A stretch of DNA of 64,000 nt from Neurospora tetrasperma FGSC 2508 (GCF_000213175.1 NW_009799101.1:950077-1014076); one strand, 5' to 3'. Counted from the stretch's first letter, positions 1 through 12,655 are shown. Notes: generated by a model from the sequence alone, not told the origin. Translations and numbers: made by a program.

Positions 1-90
1 TGTACCAGCGCCGAGAATGTTGCTGTTCGCTTGCTGGGACATTTTGCCCACCAAGGAACTTGGGATGCCTAGACTTGATGCCCTGAAACC

Positions 91-390
91 CCCAATTGGG
101 TACAGATGTTGTTCAACTTGGCTCGTCGTGGACAATATAGTTGAGACCTTTGACATTATACCTTGGATATACTCCCACTACGTATCCAAGCGTCTTTGTA
201 ACACCTCTGGTTGTAAGTTCTAGGCAATTTTTGAATGAAAATATACAAACAGGACTCTAGCCGATGTCTTTTCGATCTGTTGTAATCCCTATTACAATCT
301 TGCAACAGCCTTTTCTTTAATCTTGACGAGCAGTAGTGGACTGTTTTACTTAACCTGCTGGTTAGTCTCACTTATTTTGTCTCGGACGAT
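91..390 (+). repeat. old dispersed repeat, copy A
   Basis: This segment aligns colinearly and in the same orientation with 30061-30353. The best-preserved blocks share words such as TATACTC..ACTACGTATCC, GACTCT.GCCGATGTCTTTTCGA and TTGCAAC.GCCTTT, separated by substitutions and small indels. In the best 41-nt block I count about 6 differences, mostly transitions. No coding capacity or terminal structure is visible, so the family is unknown. It looks like a relict of a repeated element, with the transition bias expected if repeat-induced point mutation acted on it. Confidence 0.7.
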
Positions 391-1837
391 CTTGGCTCAT
401 TGTCCCAGGGGCCGGAGGCTGGTAAGAGCGCTTGAGTTCCCCATTTTAAAGCCTAGGCCCCAAAGAACGGGAGATTTGGAGAAATGAGAAGACGGCAAAC
501 ACAAAAACTTCAGCGTCCAGATACCAACAAAGACCCGAGAACATAAGGTCTACACTGGTGGGTTGACGTCATAGTAGACATAGAAGCAGACCAACTCGGC
601 TGCTAAATGGTAGATTATATGGGAAGATAATTCGACTGAAAAAAGATCGTGGCGTCGTAAACGGGCGCTTGAGGGCTTGTAGTGAATGAGTCAGATATGA
701 TTGCAGCGTGGTGATTCGTGAGTTTTCCGAATTTCCAAATGTGTGCCATACGTACCATACTATCGGCGATAAGAGGGCTGGAGGGCACCGGGAGGCGTAT
801 GAGGGAGTACAGAGTGGTAAGCACAGACGAAGAGCATTTGTCGCCCCGGCCTCCTGTATATGTTGCCACTCACTCATCACTGTTGCAGGTTGTAGTATAA
901 GCGAGCTTGGGCAGGTAGCGTTGCGCTCTCACAGAGAGGCCGAAGATGCTCACTTGGCTTATGATCACAGCTGAGACCGTCGGTTAAGACACATGCAAAG
1001 AACAATTCCATCGACGCCGGCGCCTTGGTTAGACCTGGGAGGTGCAAACATACCGCGGTGTTCGTGTCGTGCGCCTTCGAATGCGGACCTCTCCTGGATT
1101 GAAGATACCATCGGGGGAAGAACATGATTTGCTGGTTAATTCTGGTTCAACGCATCACAATGGAGAGACTCTTGGGGTCTTTATCAATTCCATGGCCACT
1201 TGGAGAGAGACTTACTAGGGCATGAGAATTTCCTACCATTCAGGTCTCATGCCGGCCAGTCACCGTTGAGCCGTATGCCATTTGGGGACAACATATAAGT
1301 ACGTCGTCTTTGCAGTCAGGCAGTGCCTACCGCGATGTACTACTATACTAGTAGAGTCTTGACCTTCCACTCTTAAGAGGATAACTCTCTTCATATTGTC
1401 CGGACCAGTCGCCCATGTCACCCCATTCGGTCTTAGATTTGGAGAAGAGATGTCTGGAGAATCCTGGACCAGGCCCACCCTCGATTTTTAGCTTGATCGT
1501 ACCCCCATCGTTTATTAGGACGAGGGCTAGACAAAGGGACGAGGTGTAGGTACACGAAACTGACAAGCGACAACAGCCCTCGGGTACGCCTCATGGTACA
1601 TCATTTAATACTCTACAAGATAATTTCTGTTCTTCCGACAGAACGTCTGTACAATGGTAGCGGTAGCCCCATGTCCTGAAGGGAATTGAGCTGTGCCACA
1701 CGTGATGTGGCTGTACACTTTGGCATTATTGTCCATGCTAGGAGTGTCAGAGCCGCATCTGCATCAGATCGTTTTGGTCCCCGGTTATCTGGGCACTAGT
1801 CAAGGTTATCAACTGAACATGATGGCTCACCAAAAAG

Positions 1838-1866
<29 letters not shown>
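1838..1866 (+). repeat. poly(A) run, 29 nt
   Basis: An uninterrupted run of 29 A residues, preceded by five A and a G. I find no flanking target-site duplication and no coding body upstream that would make it the tail of a retroposed copy, so it is recorded as a mononucleotide microsatellite. Confidence 0.9.
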
Positions 1867-1868
<2 letters not shown>

Positions 1869-2283
1869 GTCAAGTGCTTGAGGCAACCCCGTTCTCGGTC
1901 ATTAAGTTGCTGAGATAACACAGGCTCAACGGGGACGTTGGAGAATCCAGTTGCTTTCACCTGGCGTGGCAGTCCGAAGACGCACGTGTGTGTAGAATAA
2001 GTTTCAGTTCCAGCCGACCAACGCACGACCGAACGGCGGACCGAGAGTGAAACGACAGATAGCCACCTAATCAAGTCCAAGCAGATCGCTGACAGCCCAC
2101 CAGCGGTCGGTGTGATTTTCAAGGGACAACTGAATGAAAAGTGAAATTCCCTCGAAGTCAAGAGAGATCTTTTTCTAGAAGGCCGACTGTGTTTCCGAAC
2201 GCATATCACAGCACCCTGCCTGGGGAATGGCCAGACGTTGCCAGGCGTTGAGATGCTGGTTATAGTGATGTTCACCGGGCATG

Positions 2284-3264
2284 GAGGTTGGGGTTATCGG
2301 GTTCCTCAAAAAGGTACGTACCTGGGGCGTCCACTAGCATCCCTGCACCTCGCGCTTGCAATTGGTCGACCCCCCTTCCTTCCGGGCCCTCTTTCCACAC
2401 AGTTTGAAAAAGTGTATCTGAAGCGGCTGCCCCAAAAACTTTTTTTTTCTTTCCAACCCATCTTCACATCCGTCTTGTGAAGGAAACCCCCGGAGGAAAC
2501 CCAACTTCAAAGGGTTCTCTTTTTTCTCTTCTCCACTCGGAATTCACATTGGTACTCTTGTCTTCTCAGGATTCACTTCCCAGAGATCCAGAGCCTGCCC
2601 TTGATCCATTCCCACTCCACTATACCTAACTCACTTGATTGAGCGTTGGGCGAGCGAACACCCTATCCGTCGCGGTACTGTAGTGGCAAGACCTACGAGA
2701 TTGGTCAACCAGGCAGGCCAACCAAAGTTACCTACATTACCAACCCAAACCCTGAGGCAACGCAACCTCCCACCTCACCCACCAGAGAGTGCGAGTGCGG
2801 ACGCAGCAACGAGGGTTTTCGCCGGCCGCTTCGTTTTTTTTGCGACGAACCCACTTGGCCAGGTCCAACCCACCCACCAAGAGGAAATCCTCCACCCACC
2901 CACCACCGCCTTCACTCTCTCAACCAGAGACTCCATTCCAGTCTTTTTCGACTTTTACCGTCAGTGCAACGCGCATCGGTATCGGTCTCTCTCGGTTTTC
3001 ACAACCGCCTAATCCAATCCGCCAAAAACCCACCCGCGGTTTTCCAACAGGCACTCTCTCTCTTTCGGCCGCCGCTCTTTTTGCGCGTCGAAATTGATCC
3101 CAGTCTTTGTGACTTTTGCCCCCACTGCGCGGCGACCTTCTGTCGAGTTTGATATTCGACATTCCCACCCCGGGATCACCACCACATCCTCGACCCTTTC
3201 CCCTCCTCACCCGCGCACCCAACCATCCACAAAGAAACCGGCTTTCGAGTCACCCGAGACCCTT
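2284..3264 (+). promoter_or_regulatory. ATG-free, pyrimidine-rich eIF4G leader/promoter
   Basis: The 981 nt before the eIF4G start codon contain no ATG in any frame on the plus strand, while the complementary strand has about eleven (CAT triplets on plus). The sequence is C/T-rich, with many CCACC and CTCTC words, as is common in long fungal 5' leaders. The transcription start cannot be placed from sequence. Absence of ATG over such a length suggests that most of it is transcribed as 5' leader and that upstream AUGs have been selected against. Confidence 0.6.
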
Positions 3265-6200
3265 ATGACTTCCTCTGCGAGTCAACAGAACCAAAACCCG
3301 GCTCAACCTCCGTCCGCTCCTGCAGCAACGTCGTATGCTTCCGCAGCCGGTGCGAAGAAGCCGACAAGCACGCCGCTGATTGCGACGGGTTCTCAGCCCC
3401 CCGTCGTGGTTGGTTCCTCTGCCCAGAATGGCAAGCCTCAAGCTGCCCCGGTGAACGGCCGGCCCAACATCACCCCCGCCGTGCCCATCGCCAGAGGCAG
3501 CTCGGGCCTCAACGGAGCCTCTGCTGACCACTCTAGGAAGAGCTCCGTCACCATCAGCGCCGCTCCTCCCAGCCACAACGCCAACGGCGGTCCTGTCGGT
3601 GGCGCCAAGGCCATCCAGTTCGGCTTCGACGAGTCGCCTGCCATCACCCACAGCACTCCCCACGCTGCTGGCTCCGTTCCCATCCCGATTCCTGGCAGCA
3701 ACGCCAGAGTTCCCTCTCCCGCCGCCTCGCCCTCGCCTATTCCCCAGGTGCCTCAGCAGAGCGGTGGCCAGCGGGCTCCCTCCAACATCTCTGCTCCCAT
3801 GACGTTCGGCAGTTTCCCTGGTGACAACGATGTAAGACCTCCCCAAGCATATCTTCTGGAACACGCTTGCTAACCAATCCCCCTTTCAGCGCCACATGAA
3901 GCAACACTCCGTATCTCACAGCAACGGCCCGGTCCACACACGACGGGACTCGCAGGCCTCTGCCCACGGTGAGACAGTTGGCCACATGGCTAGCCATCGT
4001 GGTGGCTATCAGGGTCAGGGTCGTGGTCGCGGCGGATACAACAACTCGTACAACAACCCCAACATGGGATTCCCTCCAACCAGGTCCTACAACGGTCCCC
4101 AGCACAACGCTGGTCGTGGTGGCATGAACAACTTCCAAGGCCGCGGAGGCATGCAGCAGTATCCCAACTCTCCTCAGCCCCACCGTTCGAGCCCTGCTCC
4201 GGCTCACGCTGTGCCTACTCACGGCACCCCTACCATGGCCTCTGCCAGCCTGGCACCTACTCAGCCGCCCTTTTACCCCGGCATGAACATGTACCAGCAA
4301 CAAGTAAAGCCCCCTTCCTTTTGCAACGATTATTCCTCTTTCAAACCTGTCAACAAGAAGAACAAAGGGACACGCCGGGATTCAGACAGTATCCATCCTA
4401 GGCACCCTAATCCTTCGCAGCAAAAGTCAAGTTCGAGCGATGATTCAACTCAGAAGCCTCGACGTCAGAGCAAGCGTTGGGCTTCCAAGGCAGATGGATA
4501 CCAAGAAGTCGACGGTGGTCCGCCTCTGCCGGAATACTCAAACGCTCCGCCAGCTCGCTACGACTTTGTACCCCTTCGCTCCGTTCCTATGTTTTCTCCG
4601 CCATCGCTCGGCATTGACCTGTCACCCGAGAGCGGCCAATTCGAAAACGTGCTGACAAAACAAAAACAGGTGCCCGGATATCCTGCCCCTATGGACTATC
4701 GTGGTCCCGTATTTAACCCCTACAGCCAGCCCATGCCCTATATGGGCCAGCCGGTGCCCCATTTCCAGCCCGCATACGTCCCTCCTACCTTTGTACCTCA
4801 AGGACAGCCTGTTGCCCAACCGATGTCCCGTAACGCTTCACAGGTTTCTGATCGCCCGGCGTCGAGCACTGGCCAAGTCCAAGCGCCCGTCGTTGCGCAG
4901 AGCACCCCGACGCAGCGTCCTGCCCAAGCTGCCCCTGCCATTGTTTCCTCTAACTTTGCTAGACCCAAGAAGTCCGCAGGCATCACTATTAAGGATCCCA
5001 ACGGCAACCCTCTCGACCTTTCGGCGATAAAGGGCCCTGTCTCCCCGGCACCCAGCATTCAGCAACAGTCCAAGACACCGCCTGTTGTTGCCTCGACACC
5101 CACACCCCCTCCCGCTAAGCCCACTGCCCCCTCCCACGGTCGTACCGAGAGCACAACTGGCAAGACTGCCGAGCAACTTCGCGACGAGTTTAAGAATGCG
5201 GTTCAGAAGGCCAAGACCGAAGCTCCTGCTGACAACAAGACCAACGAGGAAGAGGCCGCGAAGGCCGCTGCCGAGAAGGCTGCTGCCGAGAAGGAGGCTG
5301 CTGACAAGGCCGCTGCTGAAAAGGAAGCTGCCGACAAGGAGGCCGCAGAGAAGGCCGCAGCCGAGAAGGCTGCTGCTGAAAAGGAGGCTGCTGACAAGGC
5401 CGCGGCTGAAAAGGAAGCTGCCGAGAAGAAGGCAGCTGAAGAAGCCAAGGCCAAGGAGGAAGCTGAGGCTAAGGCTAAGGCTGATGCCGATGCCTCGGCC
5501 GCTGCTGCTGCCGCCGCCAAGAAGCCTGAGGCTAAAGAGGAGTCTGAAATTGACTACAACAACCTCGACTTCGCCAAGCTGACTGACAAGGAGCTCAACA
5601 ACATTGATCACAGCAAGCTTAGCGATGAGCAAATGGACGCTTACTTCAACGAACTCGAGGAGAGAGATGCTCGCCGCGAGAAGGAGCAGGCCGAGATCTC
5701 CAAGAAGAAGGCTGCTGAGGCCGAAGAGGCCAAGAAGAAGGCTGAGGCTGAGCGCTTGGCCAACGCTGCCGAGAACGACCGCAAGCTCCGCGAGCAGGAA
5801 CGTGAGATGGAGAGACTCGAGGAAGAGCGCGAGCGTAAGCGCAAAGAGAGAGAGTCTGGCCAGGGCGAGTCTGTCGCCGACCTTCTCACCAAGGAGGCCG
5901 ATGACAAGAAGGAGACCGATGCTGCCTCCAAGACCCTCGGCAAGAATAAGCCTGCTGCTCTCAATCTTGCTCCCCTCAACACTAAGTCCGTTGAGGCGCC
6001 CCAGCCCAGCGCTGCTCTCCAGTCTCTGCGCTCCGCTCGCCTTCTCCCTGGCGTGCAGTATGATATCTACCCTGCCGGCATCGCTTCCCCCAACCCAGCC
6101 CTCAACCAGGCTGTTTCTAAGAAGGGCAAGATGTTCAAGTATGATGCCAACTTCCTTCTCCAGTTCCAGACTGTCTTCACGGAGCAGCCGTCTCCCGAGT

Positions 6201-8099
6201 TCCATCAGCAGGTTAAGTCTCTCATCGGAGATTCGGACGGTGGTCGCTCGGCCTCCGCTCGTACCCCTGGCGCTGGATCCCAGAGAGGCCGCGGCGGTGC
6301 TTCCGGCGGCGGCTTCCCTGCCATGGGCCAGTTCTCTGGCAAGCCTGCGCTGCCCCCTGGAACCACTTCGGCGGAGCGCTTCGCTATGTCGCAACAGGCT
6401 GGTGGTATGGGCTCTCTTGGCAGACCTGGCGCTATGGGCACTATGGCTTTTGGCCGCCAGGGCACATTCCCTGGCAATCTCAGCCGCACTCCCTCGTCTA
6501 CTGCTACTCCTGACTCTCCTCGTCAGGGCAGCCGTCGCAAGCCGCGTGAAGGTTACTCCAAGAACGAGGCTCAGGCCGCCAAGAATATGCCGCTCACTGC
6601 CGGCATGGAGGTCAAGCCTATTACTGTGTCCGCAACAGGCTGGAAGCCCATGAGCATAGGAACTAAGAAGGCGGAGGCGCCTGCCCCCGGTCACTTGGAT
6701 CCTGAGACCGTTCAGCGCAAGGTCAAGGCCGCTCTCAACAAGATGACCCCTGAGAAGTTCGACAAGATTTCCGACCAGATCCTTGAGATCGCTCACCAGT
6801 CGAAGAACGAGCAGGATGGTCGCACTCTGCGCCAGGTCATTCAGCTCACGTTTGAGAAGGCTACGGACGAAGCCCACTGGGCTTCCATGTATGCCAAGTT
6901 CTGCAAGCGCATGCTCGAGACCATGAGCCCCGAGATCCGCGACGAGAACATCATGGACAAGCAGGGTAACGTCGTCAGTGGCGGCGCCCTCTTCCGCAAG
7001 TACCTCCTTAACAGGTGTCAGGAGGAGTTCGAGCGTGGTTGGAAGGTGGATCTTCCGAAGCCCAAGGAGGGTGAGGAGGGCGACAAGAAGGCCTCCGAGG
7101 CTGTTCTCATGTCCGATGAGTACTATATCGCCGCCGCCGCCAAGCGTCGTGGTCTTGGTCTTGTCCAGTTCATTGGTGAACTCTTCAAGCTTGGCATGCT
7201 TACGGAACGTATCATGCACGAGTGTGTCCGCAAGTTGCTTGAGTTTACGGGTGTTCCCGATGAGGCCGAGATTGAGTCTCTCACCAAGCTCTTGAGGACG
7301 GTCGGTGGCAACCTCGACAGCACCGAAAAGGGCAGGCCTTTGATGGAAGTCTACTTCGGTCGCATCCAGCAGATTATGGATCTTCCTGACCTCCCAAGCC
7401 GTCTGAAGTTCATGCTTATGGACATTGTCGACCTTCGCAGGGCCCGCTGGGTTTCCAAGGAGGCCAACAAGGGTCCTAAGACGTTGGAGGAGATCCGCGC
7501 TGAGGTAAGACATAGAACATCATCTATTTGTTATTCCGGTATGATGATGCTAACTTAATATTTACAGGCTGAGGCTGCTGCCGCCGCAAAGGCGGTTGAG
7601 AATGCTCGCACCGGCCAGCGTGGCCTTGGAGGCCGTGCTGCTTCCGGTCGCGGAGATGCCAGGGGCTTCCCTTACAACCAGAGCATGACCAACAACCAGG
7701 TCGAGCTTGGTGATCTCAAGCGCTTGAAGGGCAACACCAGCCGCTCCGGTAGCCAGGGCATGTCTTTCGGCCCGCCTACGTCCATGTTCAATTCTAGGAG
7801 CAACAGTGGTCGTCGTCAGGTCGGTGGTCCTGGCGGTGCTTTTGGCCGCGGCGGTGATGACTCTGGCGGCTCATCCCGTACTGCTTCCATGCGCGGTAAC
7901 GATTCGGTTTCCCACGCAAATGCTTTCAGGTATGATAATTGTGCCCCCTAACATGTTGAACCTACAAACTAACGTAATTCACAGCCTTCTTGCTGATGCT
8001 GGAGACCACCCCGGCTCCCCCCCTTCGGCCTCTGCCTCTCCGGCATTGTCCAAGGTGACACCCGATACCACGAATAATGACGAGAAGAAGGACGAATAA
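3265..8099 (+). CDS. eIF4G: eukaryotic translation initiation factor 4G
   Basis: Scaffold of the cap-binding complex eIF4F, bringing eIF4E, eIF4A and eIF3 to mRNA in the cytoplasm. Exons: 3265-3831, 3890-7504, 7568-7929, 7985-8099; all introns are GT-AG with TAAC-type branch sites, and the frame joins cleanly to give about 1552 aa. Visible parts: Ser/Pro/Gln-rich N-terminus with RGG-like repeats; an Ala-Glu-Lys coiled-coil stretch around residues 640-850 (many AAEK/EAADK repeats); an eIF4E-binding motif YDANFLL with Tyr near 940; a MIF4G HEAT domain about 1125-1372; and an Arg/Gly/Ser-rich tail. The start ATG follows an ATG-free leader. Positions 4304-4669 form a stop-free, intron-like cassette (see findings); without it the protein would be about 1430 aa. 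The identity is secure from the eIF4E motif plus MIF4G; the exact isoform is not. Confidence 0.95.
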
Positions 8100-8566
8100 G
8101 GCAGATGGTTTTCTTTTTCTCTCTTACCCAAAACAAGTTCAACGGTGTGCCGCATCATGAGCACCCGGAACTGTCTCTGTGAGCATAGACCGGGCGGGTT
8201 TCTCCAAATTATGCATTTGCGCGGGTCGGGGATCATTCCAAAAGTTCTGCTTTATTACTTTAACTTTTTTTCCTCCATATCTCAGTGATACCTCTTCTTT
8301 TTCTCCCACATACATCAGAGAACAAGTTATTACCATTACCTTCCCCATACCATAGACTCAATTCCCCCTAAAACGGCGGACACAAAGCACCAGCAGCATG
8401 GAAGATGAAATCACGTTTTGAAGTTCGGATTATGAATGAGGATTTTATGATGAGAAAGTTTCGGACTGTGGGAACATGACAAACGATGTGAATGCAGGTA
8501 TGACGGAAAAATATGTCTGAAACTTCTCTTGTCCACCGGCTTTCCTCTGCTTTTCTTTACCCACAG

Positions 8567-8567
<1 letters not shown>

Positions 8568-8603
<36 letters not shown>
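8568..8603 (+). repeat. (AC)n microsatellite
   Basis: About 18 uninterrupted AC units in the presumed 3' flank of eIF4G. Such a tract is likely length-polymorphic between strains. Confidence 0.95.
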
Positions 8604-8606
<3 letters not shown>

Positions 8607-9861
8607 TGGCTACACAGCTGGCGACAAAGGGTTGATCTGTTTTTCTTTTCGGGGGCGTTTCACGAAAATCAGGTTGGGCAATGACTCTGGTTTTTCGATG
8701 ATCGATTTCTGCGATTTTTTTCTTTTTTTTTTTATTCCCGAACATCAATTTACTACTACTTCGACTTTTTAATAATTTTTTTCCTCTCTGTGTCGTCAAG
8801 TTTGTGGGTGACGGATAAAAATTGACATTTTCTCAGTCCAAAGGCTTTGTCTGTCTGTGAGTCTTGTTCTGTCCATGTGATACTGGTCTTTCCGCGGAGG
8901 TGGGTTCATTCGTTCGTCTTTTGGGAACTGCCTGTTGTAGACATTTGGGTTTGATGCGAGTTTTCCGGTTTCCATTTCGGATTGTGTCTTGTCACCGTCT
9001 TTGTTGTCCTCTCTTGCCGTGGTTTTTTTTAGGGTCTCTGCTGCGGTCCGTTGGCAGCGGTGCTTTGATTCTCCTTACGCATCATCATCATCACGTTGGC
9101 CGTGGAGAGACTATGGGCAGCGAAGGAGCGATGACTGTGGCGAGCTGGACGAGAAGCATGGCTGATTTGGTTCGGTTCTCTTGTATGTGCGTTTTTGGCT
9201 TTGCAAACCTGGTGACAAAATCTTCCATTCTTGTACGTACGATTTATACGCAAATACACGGGCTTAATCTTTCTAGTCCTCTTCCATAATCTTTGTGACG
9301 TGTGGTAATAGTGTGTTGTATCTTATGGTGAGCTGTTCACAGCAGGACCTGATCAGCATGTCTCCAATTCAAACGTCCCGGGAGACCCGTTGAAACTTTC
9401 ATAGTACCAGATGGATGGAATTACTTTGTCTGATGTCGTCCGCCCCCAATTGTTGAGTTACTCAGTTATCGTTTACAGCCCATCGAGGTTCACTCTTAAT
9501 CCCGGACCTGTCAAGCAAGGTAAGCGTGTATGGACTACTTCGAAGTCGACTATGCTAACTTTCGTCTATGGCCCTTCTCAATCGACTCGCTCACTCGCTC
9601 CGTGATCATCACGGCCGAGGCCCATGTGTCGTGTTCGCATCGAAAGCAAGGCCAGACGCGATCGCTTTTATTGATCCAAGTTGCCTTGGAAGCCTCCACC
9701 CCAAAAGGGGGTTCTCATCCATGCGGTAGTGTAGTCATCTCTGCCACTAACATCAATGCTTACATCATGCAAAATGTGTTGTCAACTGAATGCGGTTCAG
9801 AATCTCAATACGAAATTTGTGGACTTTGTGACCATGTCGGGCGATGGTTCATACGTACGAG

Positions 9862-9905
9862 CCAGCTTCTTTACCCCAAAAAAAAAAAAAAAAAAATGAA
9901 GCTGG
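9862..9905. repeat. hairpin around an A tract
   Basis: A perfect 8-bp inverted repeat (CCAGCTTC at 9862-9869, GAAGCTGG at 9898-9905) encloses a 19-nt A run (9878-9896). It could be chance or a minimal foldback. No gene-related role is visible. Confidence 0.6.
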
Positions 9906-10096
9906 AATGCATGATGGAAAAACCTGTTTTACTAATGGACCTATTAAACCATCCATGCTAAGTACTAACCTTGAGTAGGTTGTCCAATAACCAATGCTGC
10001 TTGGAACCGACATAAATTAAGGCGAGCAGTCCGCGTTGCCAAGGGGGGAGGGAGGAGGAGGGGGAGAGAGAGGGCTGAGCATACATACCGCTTCTA

Positions 10097-10253
10097 CACC
10101 TCTGCTGGGATATAACTTGTTAGCGTGGTTTCTCGGGATGCACAAAGAACCTTGATGTTGGCACAAGAAATAGCCAGCTGATCGTCAGCCCGTTCCCAAG
10201 TTTCTTGTAGAGCTACCGTACCATGCTAACAAGTTATATTTCAGCAGAGGTGT
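10097..10253. repeat. 157-bp foldback (MITE-like) element
   Basis: Left arm 10097-10129 and right arm 10221-10253 are inverted copies, 33 nt each with 3 mismatches, all transitions. The 91-nt interior is partly self-complementary next to the arms. There is no coding capacity, and I could not define a target-site duplication. The structure fits a short non-autonomous foldback transposon relic; a conserved structured RNA is the alternative. Confidence 0.65.
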
Positions 10254-12655
10254 ATTCATAATCCATAACAAATATGTTCCCTTTTTCAGTGAAAAAGATG
10301 GCTTATGCAGGCAGGCAGTTTTGGCCTGCTCTTTCCTGGCTGCACCTATAGGTACATAGCATCTTGTCAACAGGATTCGCTCACAATCCCTAGCATAATC
10401 CACAAAGCATACCGTGGTATCGTTTACCGTCATGGTTTCTCTCAAGCAAGCAAAGCGACGTGGGGTGAAAAGTCAAAGTCATGGGACCACCAGGCAGAGG
10501 AGATTCTGTTTTGAGGAGCTCGTTTAGTTCATTTACCTCCTTGTTTTAGGAACCCTGTTCATACGTAGTCCGTCGATTCGCTTCCTGTGTAACGCCTGTT
10601 GCGTTGTTTGGTTGCCGTGCTCTACGTGTACGCAGTACACACCTGTCAAAAAAGAAAAAGAAGAAAAAAAAAGAAAAAAAGAAAACCCTGGGAGGCGAGC
10701 GGGATTGCGTAGGATTGACCTGTTTGCTGACATGTGATAGAACCGGTCAGCGGTAAGATTCAGGGCTGAATGGATGAAAAGAGGTTGCAGATGCCGGGCT
10801 GCGTGGTGGGTGGAGTGATTTAATTGATTGATCTGATCAATGTGGTGTGGGTCTGTGCAGAGTAGTAGGTGTAGTGTAGAAGTGTAGGTATTCAGATATG
10901 TAACAGAAAGGGCTGTCCGGTGACTAGAAGGTAATCTGGACTTGCATCATAGATCTAAGGTAAACAGATTGGAACACTGAAAGAAGTTTAGTTATTTAGT
11001 GTTGAGACTACTTGGTCATTCTATAGCATCTGTGCTCACGTGTTGCGTAATGTTTCTCCGCAAAAAATGGACGACATTGCTGCTTTGGTGTTTTGGTACA
11101 GCGTCACCTGCCATGAAAATGAGAGGCGAATGAACTGAGCGTCGGGCAATCATCGGCAGAAACTGATCGTCCCGTGTTCAGGGCAAGCAACAACGGGAGA
11201 TGAACCCCGCTTTCAAATAAGCCTCAACCATTCCTTCTTGTTGCAACGTTTTGTTTTGCCTGGGAAGGAAGGTTCGACGGACAGAGCGTCTGGTTGCAGT
11301 TGTGGCTTCTCTAGTCGTTTGTATGGTCCCTGAAACGGCAAGTGCCTCGGGCAATTAAAAAATAACGGAAACAACGGGCAGGAATTCGGACCAGGAGTGA
11401 CCTCGGGCAACTAAACAGTGGCAATTCATTCCCACTTCCCTTGGCAAGAGACCTACCTAGTCTTGGCGTTTGCAACTTGCAGTAGCGACATGCTATTTCC
11501 AGGGCAATCGACAGTCATTGGTTTTGCATCCTTCTTTGGATTCGGGTGCGGTGACCGACGATGAGAAAATGTGGAAAGCTGAAGAGCAAGGCACGAGCGC
11601 ATCTCCTCCTGAGTTATCTTGATGCTCACTGGATGGTGTTGCCTGTCTCCGCATCTTCGGCTGTGAATCCGCGTGGATGCAACTGCACTGTAACTGCAGC
11701 GTAGCCCAGTGTACCAATGATGGGCCATCACAGGGTGCGTCTGGTGCATCTGGTGCACCTCGGATGCATCCCGTACCTAGTGTAGGTAGTCTGGTAGTGT
11801 TTCCCCATACATTGGCGCGGTGGGCAAAAACAACGGGTACTGGGTGTTGATGTTGGCGATCATTGATTCATATCACGACTTCTCAAACTGCCACAAAATC
11901 CGGGGTTGTTGTGTGGTTGGGTGTGTCCAGATGAACCAAACGGGGAACGCAAAGTCAGACCATCCCTTGGAACCCTTGGGAATACATGCCATATCCCTGA
12001 CCCATGTTCTTATTTCCTCTCTCGTCTCCCTTCCGCGTGCTTAAATCGAGCTAGACGGATATAACTCCTTTTAATCCTTAATTTCCATATAAACTTTTTT
12101 TTTTTTTCTCTCTCTTGTCCCGCACACTCGTCAGCTCTGAATTCTTGTTCCTCCTTCACACCCAGCAAGCTATAAGCATTGGGAAGCGGGGTGTTGTTCA
12201 AGTTCTTACTCACTCACTTACCTACCTTCCGATCCATCACTTTGCATCCCAAGACTGACCTATCAAGATTCTTTGTACCACCACAACCAGCAGCTCAGCT
12301 GTTTCCCGATTCTTCGAGGCGCTTTGGATTCACCGAGTTGGGCATCCTCTTTGGACATCAACGCGCTTGCCATTGATTTATCCGGCTTGCAGCCATCCCG
12401 GTTCTGAAACAATATAGACGCCAGTCGGCCGACCTCTGTGTCTCGCAACTGTGGAGGAGAAACAGTACGCTGGATATATATTCGTACAGTTTCCCTTGCT
12501 CCCCGAGCCTCTATATGCTCCAATTTTCAGCCCTTTTTGAGTTTCGTTAAGCTTCAATAAGGTTGATAACGCCTTTGTCTACATCGATTCAGCACCAGCG
12601 TGGCACGGGACGGCACGGCACGGCAAGCAAGCCACCAGGGGCAGTTTTTACCAAG

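Larger units (their letters stand above)
1..2283. other. gene-free left arm
   Basis: I see no convincing gene here on either strand: open frames are short, lack C-rich third positions and have no recognisable domain. The stretch holds one copy of a diverged repeat (91-390, listed separately) and a 29-nt A run at 1838-1866. The rest is unremarkable intergenic sequence that may include distal promoter elements of the eIF4G gene to the right. Confidence 0.6.
8100..12655. other. long intergenic spacer
   Basis: About 4.5 kb between eIF4G and the INSIG-family gene. It holds the eIF4G 3' UTR, an (AC)n microsatellite, a foldback element at 10097-10253 and a small A-tract hairpin at 9862-9905. No open frame here has coding-like codon use or a recognisable domain. 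The right end (from about 12040) is pyrimidine-rich and probably promoter and leader of the next gene; just before its start codon the 5-mer GGCAC recurs several times (12601-12625). Confidence 0.55.

Noticed and set aside
1838-1866. A run as the tail of a retroposed sequence
   Set aside because: No target-site duplication and no recognisable coding or RNA-derived body before it.
1796-2275. 159-codon minus-strand frame reading through the A run
   Set aside because: A poly-Phe stretch from the mononucleotide run inflates the frame; no domain or start context.
4838-7513. 891-codon open frame antisense to eIF4G
   Set aside because: It mirrors the strong codon bias of eIF4G on the other strand, has low-complexity Leu/Ser runs and no domain.
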